NCBI RefSeq assembly: GCF_002027555.1
Contig: NZ_MXAP01000146.1
Location: 1-9,911, forward strand
Length of the DNA stretch: 9,911 bases
Direction: 5' to 3'
Source of the DNA: Moraxella equi
Lineage (GTDB): Bacteria > Pseudomonadota > Gammaproteobacteria > Pseudomonadales > Moraxellaceae
Shown here: piece by piece, positions 6,252 through 9,911 of the stretch
Numbering within the stretch: position 1 is the stretch's first letter
Layout of the letters: each line of letters begins with the position of its first letter
Translations under genes and position numbers: made by a program
Notes under the pieces: model-generated
Told to the model about the DNA's origin: nothing
Database searches by the model: none
The model's input: only the letters and a program-made list of their open reading frames with translations

Positions 6252-8156
6252 ATGAAACAAAGTATTGCACTTGATATTTTAAAAACAGGACAAAACGTCT
6301 TTTTGACAGGGCAGGCAGGAGCAGGCAAAACTTATGTCCTAAACCAGTACATTCACTATCTGCGAGTGCGTGGCATCTCAGCTGCTATTACCGCCAGTAC
6401 AGGCATTGCCGCCACGCACATGAACGGCATGACGATACACGCATGGTCTGGCATGGGCATCAAGGACAGCTTTACCGATGAAGATTTTAAACGTCTAAGA
6501 TATCGCCAAGCCGTGACCGACCGCCTAAGAGACGCTAAGGTACTCATCATCGATGAGATTTCCATGCTCCATGCCAAACAAGTGGACTTGTTGGACGAGA
6601 TTTTACGTACCATTCGTGAAAATGACGCCCCTTTTGGTGGGGTGCAGGTGATTTTCTCGGGCGATTTTTTTCAGTTACCCCCTGTTGGCAACAAAGGTGA
6701 GAGCAACAAAGAAAAGTTTGCCTTTATGGCAAAGGCATGGAAAAATGCCAATTTTCAAATCTGCTACCTATCAGAACAGCACCGTCAAGCAGGGCATGAT
6801 GAGCGTGAACGGTTTGGCATGAGCCTAAACGACATCTTAAACCAAATCCGCCATCAGGACGTGGATGCTCTCGCCCAAGACATCTTGCTTGGCACTCGCC
6901 ATAACGACATCAGCGATAATTGTACACGTATGTACACTCATAATGGCAACGTGGACAGCATCAACCAAGAACAGCTTGCTCTGCTAGATGGCGATGCCCA
7001 CACCTTTGACTGCACCACCTATGGCGATAAAGCCTTGATAGAAATGCTCGCCAAAAACGTCAAAGCCGCCCCATCTTTAACCCTAAAAGTCGGGGCTCGG
7101 GTCATGTTTGTCAAAAACAACCAAAACCTTAGTGTCTCTAATGGCACGATGGGCGAAGTGGTTGATTTTGTCGCCCTACCACAGGCAAACATTGATGGTA
7201 GTAACGAGTCCGCCAACACCATTAAATACCCCATGGTACGACTCAATAGTGGTCGCATGGTCTATGCCGAGCCTGATGAATGGACGATAGAAGACAACCA
7301 AGGCGAAATATTAGCCAGTTACAGCCAAATCCCCCTTGCCTTAGCATGGGCAATCACCATTCACAAAAGCCAAGGCATGACCCTAGATGCTGCCGAGATT
7401 GATTTATCTCGCACCTTTGAGATGGGGCAAGGCTATGTCGCTCTCTCTCGCCTGCGGTCGCTGGACGGCTTAAAACTCCTTGGCATGAACAAAAACAGCC
7501 TACTGTTAGATGAATGGGTGTTTCACGTCAATAATCGTCTATTAGAGATTGCCGACGAACAAGCCGAAAAGTTCTACGCCTTAGATGATGACACTCTAAG
7601 CGAGATTCACAAACAGTTCATCATCGCCTGTGATGGCATTACTGATGATGCCATTATCGCTCGCCAAGAAAAACTTTTGCAAAAAGGCAAAGATGAGCAA
7701 GCCCGCAAACAGCACATCAACGCCAACCACACCCAAGGCAAATCACCTGCCCAAGTCGGCAAAACCCTAGATGAGACCCTAGCACTCATCAAAGAAGGTC
7801 TTAGTCTTGATGAGATAGCACAGAAACGTGAGCTTGCCAAATCCACCATCATCAGCCACATCACTCATCTCATCGAACGTGATGGCAAAGACGACTACCT
7901 GCGTTTTGCCCCCAGTGATGATGAGCTACACGCCATCAAAGCCATCCATGATAAGCTCGACGCCCAAGGCGAATTTGAAGGCGGTATCAAACTCAAACCC
8001 ATCGTAGAGATGAGTGGTAAAGGCAATGGCTATTACAACATCGCAAGGCTGGCGTTGGCATTTTTGGACATCTCCAAAGCCGATAAAGCCGACACAACAG
8101 ACACGGCAGATGACAGCAAAACAGCCAACAGTAACACCAACCAGGATAAGCCATGA
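6252..8156 (+). CDS. Pif1/RecD-like superfamily 1 DNA helicase with C-terminal helix-turn-helix
   Basis: An ATP-driven 5'-3' type helicase by family. In order: Walker A GQAGAGKT (20-27), motif Ia with ASTGIAATHMNGMTIHAWSG (48-67), Walker B VLIIDEIS (97-104), motif III GDFFQLPPV (137-145), an arginine motif HRQ (177-179), an SH3-like insert region with GARVMFVKNN (281-290) and NGTMGEVV (297-304), motif V AITIHKSQGMTLD (367-379) and motif VI GQGYVALSR (392-400). These match the Pif1/RecD2 class. Residues about 505-600 contain TLDETLALIKEGLSLDEIAQ and the following STIISHITHLI, a helix-turn-helix like the HTH_40 domain found at the end of some RecQ helicases. The tail (609-634) is Asp/Thr/Asn-rich and looks disordered. 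The gene starts 5 bp after the membrane-protein stop, has no good Shine-Dalgarno of its own, and overlaps the next start by ATGA, so translational coupling is likely. A role in replication, repair or recombination is inferred. Confidence 0.92.
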   Translation: MKQSIALDILKTGQNVFLTGQAGAGKTYVLNQYIHYLRVRGISAAITASTGIAATHMNGMTIHAWSGMGIKDSFTDEDFKRLRYRQAVTDRLRDAKVLIIDEISMLHAKQVDLLDEILRTIRENDAPFGGVQVIFSGDFFQLPPVGNKGESNKEKFAFMAKAWKNANFQICYLSEQHRQAGHDERERFGMSLNDILNQIRHQDVDALAQDILLGTRHNDISDNCTRMYTHNGNVDSINQEQLALLDGDAHTFDCTTYGDKALIEMLAKNVKAAPSLTLKVGARVMFVKNNQNLSVSNGTMGEVVDFVALPQANIDGSNESANTIKYPMVRLNSGRMVYAEPDEWTIEDNQGEILASYSQIPLALAWAITIHKSQGMTLDAAEIDLSRTFEMGQGYVALSRLRSLDGLKLLGMNKNSLLLDEWVFHVNNRLLEIADEQAEKFYALDDDTLSEIHKQFIIACDGITDDAIIARQEKLLQKGKDEQARKQHINANHTQGKSPAQVGKTLDETLALIKEGLSLDEIAQKRELAKSTIISHITHLIERDGKDDYLRFAPSDDELHAIKAIHDKLDAQGEFEGGIKLKPIVEMSGKGNGYYNIARLALAFLDISKADKADTTDTADDSKTANSNTNQDKP

Positions 8157-9172
8157 CCCTTCGCCTTGCCATCAACGGTTTTGGACGCATTGGGCGAATG
8201 CTACTGCGTGCGTATCTGTCCAACATCACAAGATTTGACCGCCTTGACATCATCGCCATCAATGACATCGCAGACGCTCACACGCTCCTGCATTTATTAA
8301 AATTTGACAGCACGCACGGCAGACTGGGTGTGGACGCACATCTACAAGATGAGTATTTGATTTTACAAAAAAACGGGCAAACCCTATGCCAGATTTTACT
8401 ACTTAACCAAAAAAACCCCACTAACATCGCATGGGGCGAGCTTGACATTGACGTGGTGTTAGAATGCACAGGGCGTTTTCGCTCCTATGATGATGCAAGC
8501 CTGCACCGCTTATCAGGGGCAAAACAAGTCATCATCGGCTCTGCCCCCTTTGATACGGTGGATGCCAGCGTGGTCATGGGGGTTAATGATGAGATACTGC
8601 ATACCAATTTACCGATTATCTCAGGCGTGTCCTGCACTACCCAAGCCCTAGTCCCCCTACTGCACACCTTGCAAATCTATGGCATAGACAGCGTGATGAT
8701 GACCGAGATTCATGCCGTAACCGCCGACCAGACGGTGCTAGACCAAGCCCACCGAGACCTAAGGCGAGCAAGAGCGTCAGGGCAAAACATCATTCCCACC
8801 ACGTCAAGCAGCATTAATGCCAGTGTGCGAGTGTTACCATTTTTACAAGGCAAATTAAGCGGGCATTCTATCCGAGTGCCAACGGTCAATGTCGCCTGCA
8901 TTGACATCACGGTCATCTTTGAAAAAGCCCCTACCCTTGACGACATCAGAGAACTCTTAAAACACACAAGCCAAAACCGTCTGCGTGGGATTATGGATTA
9001 TACCGATGAACCGCTTGTTTCATCTGACTTTATCGGCGATACCCATTCGCTCATCATAGACGGCTCTCAGCTTATGCAAGCGGGTTGCCAATTTAAAATC
9101 CTAGCATGGTATGATAACGAAGTCGGCTATGCCAATCGCTTGCTTGATATGTGTGTGGCATTGGCAAGGTAA
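8153..9172 (+). CDS. gap: GAPDH-family dehydrogenase, divergent active site (GAPDH or erythrose-4-phosphate dehydrogenase)
   Basis: A 339-residue type I GAPDH-fold enzyme: NAD-binding INGFGRIGR (7-15), AINDIAD (35-41) with Asp38 suiting NAD over NADP, nucleophile Cys161 in GVSCTTQALVP, general base His187 in TEIHAVTADQ, DLRRARASGQNIIP (202-215), IRVPTVNV (240-247) and WYDNEVGYANRLLDM (319-333). It departs from the usual family: ASCTTNC is replaced by VSCTTQA, the STGA phosphate-site motif after NIIP is TTSSS, and Cys-to-His spacing is 26 rather than 27. The TADQ and DLRRARA blocks and YTDEPLVSSDF also recall Epd, the erythrose-4-phosphate dehydrogenase of pyridoxal phosphate synthesis. Substrate (glyceraldehyde-3-phosphate, probably in gluconeogenesis, or erythrose-4-phosphate) cannot be settled here. 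The ATG overlaps the helicase stop (ATGA) and AGGAT lies 6 nt upstream. It is the last gene of the operon. Confidence 0.9.
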   Translation: MTLRLAINGFGRIGRMLLRAYLSNITRFDRLDIIAINDIADAHTLLHLLKFDSTHGRLGVDAHLQDEYLILQKNGQTLCQILLLNQKNPTNIAWGELDIDVVLECTGRFRSYDDASLHRLSGAKQVIIGSAPFDTVDASVVMGVNDEILHTNLPIISGVSCTTQALVPLLHTLQIYGIDSVMMTEIHAVTADQTVLDQAHRDLRRARASGQNIIPTTSSSINASVRVLPFLQGKLSGHSIRVPTVNVACIDITVIFEKAPTLDDIRELLKHTSQNRLRGIMDYTDEPLVSSDFIGDTHSLIIDGSQLMQAGCQFKILAWYDNEVGYANRLLDMCVALAR

Positions 9173-9284
9173 AACATCGGTGATACCCCCTACCGCATAA
9201 ATATAAGGCATGCCAATTCTTTGTGGCAATTATCGTAAATAAATTAATTAATTAGGATTATGTTAAATAATTTTAAATATTAAA

Positions 9285-9310
9285 AAAATAGCCCACATTC
9301 GGGCTATTTT
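9285..9310 (-). terminator. terminator of tpx, probably bidirectional with the operon
   Basis: Perfect 10-bp arms AAAATAGCCC (9285-9294) and GGGCTATTTT (9301-9310) enclose a 6-nt loop. On the minus strand it starts 11 nt after the tpx stop and ends in a run of seven T. On the + strand the run is shorter (TTTTAT), yet it lies between convergent genes and no other terminator follows the dehydrogenase gene, so it probably serves both. The stretch 9173-9284 is AT-rich with only weak dyads. Confidence 0.88.
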
Positions 9311-9321
9311 ATCAAATGAAG

Positions 9322-9825
9322 TCAAGCAAGGGATGCCAACGCCTTATCATAATCAGGCTCTTGTTTAATCTCTGGCACAAGCTCGCTGTGCAATACTTTG
9401 TTATCAGTATCTAGCACAATGACCGCACGAGCGGTTAGCCCTGCCAATGCTCCTGATGTCATGGCAACGCCAAGGTTTTTGGCGACATCAGCATTTCTAA
9501 AAGCGGACAAAGTTTTGACATTGTCAAGCCCTTCTGCCCCACAAAAACGGGCTTGGGCAAAGGGTAAATCTGCCGAAATGCACAGTACCACGGTATTATC
9601 AAGCTCGCCTACCTTTTGGTTAAACACTCGTACGGACGTGGCACAAATGCCCGTGTCAATGCTTGGGAAAATGTTTAAAATCTTACGTTTGCCTGCAAAA
9701 TCGGACAATTTAACATCCGCCAAATCATTACCCACTAAGACAAAATCAGCGACCGTCTCGCCCACTTTGGCAAACTCGCCTGCCACATCAACGGCATTGC
9801 CACCTAAGGTAATTTGACTGCTCAT
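9322..9825 (-). CDS. tpx: thiol peroxidase (atypical 2-Cys peroxiredoxin)
   Basis: Tpx reduces hydrogen peroxide and alkyl hydroperoxides, using thioredoxin to regenerate itself. The protein is 167 residues, the family's length. The peroxidatic Cys61 lies in [16 protein letters not shown], with Thr58 as the usual active-site threonine, and the resolving Cys95 lies in [11 protein letters not shown]; the 34-residue spacing is that of the Tpx subgroup, which forms an intramolecular disulfide. The N-terminal ITLGGN and the downstream [10 protein letters not shown] are also typical. ATG 9825 is preferred over the GTG at 9831 because AGGAG lies 5 nt before the ATG and would abut the GTG. There is no signal peptide, so it is cytoplasmic here, although the E. 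coli homologue was once thought periplasmic. The gene is monocistronic, with its own promoter and terminator, and converges on the dehydrogenase gene. Confidence 0.97.
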   Translation of the reverse strand: MSSQITLGGNAVDVAGEFAKVGETVADFVLVGNDLADVKLSDFAGKRKILNIFPSIDTGICATSVRVFNQKVGELDNTVVLCISADLPFAQARFCGAEGLDNVKTLSAFRNADVAKNLGVAMTSGALAGLTARAVIVLDTDNKVLHSELVPEIKQEPDYDKALASLA

Positions 9826-9858
9826 AAGCACTCCTATTTATTGATAAAGGGACAACCT

Positions 9859-9887
9859 ATATTACTGTGCTTTGGGATAAATTGCAA
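9859..9887 (-). promoter_or_regulatory. tpx promoter
   Basis: On the minus strand TTGCAA (9887-9882) and TAATAT (9864-9859) are separated by exactly 17 nt, a good sigma70 pair. The transcript would start about 30 nt before the ATG. Just upstream of the -35 are alternating half-sites: GTTC (9891-9894), GAAC (9899-9902) and GTTC (9905-9908). Confidence 0.6.
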
Positions 9888-9911
9888 TCTGTTCCTAAGA
9901 ACCTGTTCACA

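Noticed and set aside
9207..9228. Short dyads GGCATGCC (9207-9214) and TGCCA/TGGCA (9211-9228) after the dehydrogenase gene.
   Set aside because: The stems are only 4-5 bp and no T run follows, so they are too weak to call a terminator; the hairpin at 9285-9310 explains termination better.
9398..9817. A 139-codon + strand open frame inside tpx.
   Set aside because: It is antisense to a clear thiol peroxidase gene and its Ser/Thr/Ala-rich translation is typical of a shadow frame.

Overview
The window is ordinary chromosomal DNA of moderate GC from a Gram-negative bacterium, most likely a gammaproteobacterium of the Moraxellaceae (Moraxella-like). That placement is an inference from remembered gene content: a membrane-anchored Mqo-type malate dehydrogenase, an ArgJ of the cyclic ornithine pathway, a Gcr-type 'site-specific recombinase' membrane protein, and two small lipoproteins that resemble uncharacterised Moraxellaceae lipoproteins. 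No tRNA, rRNA, CRISPR array, phage gene or transposase gene is visible.

Layout. On the minus strand, from right to left, lie argJ (2890-1676), a 63-residue lipoprotein gene (1601-1410) and the 5' part of mqo (1108-1). The mqo reading frame is broken near position 115-122 by what looks like a 4-bp tandem duplication (GGCA GGCA on the + strand), and the gene runs off the left edge. Between the lipoprotein gene and mqo sits a stretch of about 300 bp packed with inverted repeats, including a 108-bp near-palindrome (1143-1250) that could be a MITE-like insertion. A 433-bp gap (2891-3323) divides argJ from a second lipoprotein gene (3324-3689, + strand), which ends in a strong terminator.

Next comes a tight + strand operon: the 768-residue polytopic 'Gcr/SpecificRecomb' protein (3940-6246, TTG start), a Pif1/RecD-like superfamily 1 helicase with a C-terminal helix-turn-helix (6252-8156), and a divergent GAPDH-family dehydrogenase (8153-9172). 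The first two genes are 5 bp apart and the last two overlap by ATGA, so translational coupling is likely. The operon converges on tpx (9825-9322, minus strand), with a shared hairpin terminator between them; the tpx promoter lies near the right edge.

How the genes work together. Mqo, ArgJ, the GAPDH-family enzyme and thiol peroxidase are unrelated housekeeping functions (malate oxidation, arginine synthesis, triose/erythrose phosphate metabolism, peroxide removal). The least understood part is the three-gene operon, where a membrane protein of doubtful 'recombinase' status is coupled to a DNA helicase and to a dehydrogenase whose substrate cannot be fixed from sequence. I see no convincing new defence or mobile system; the best leads are that operon, the divergent GAPDH active site, the 108-bp palindrome and the broken mqo.
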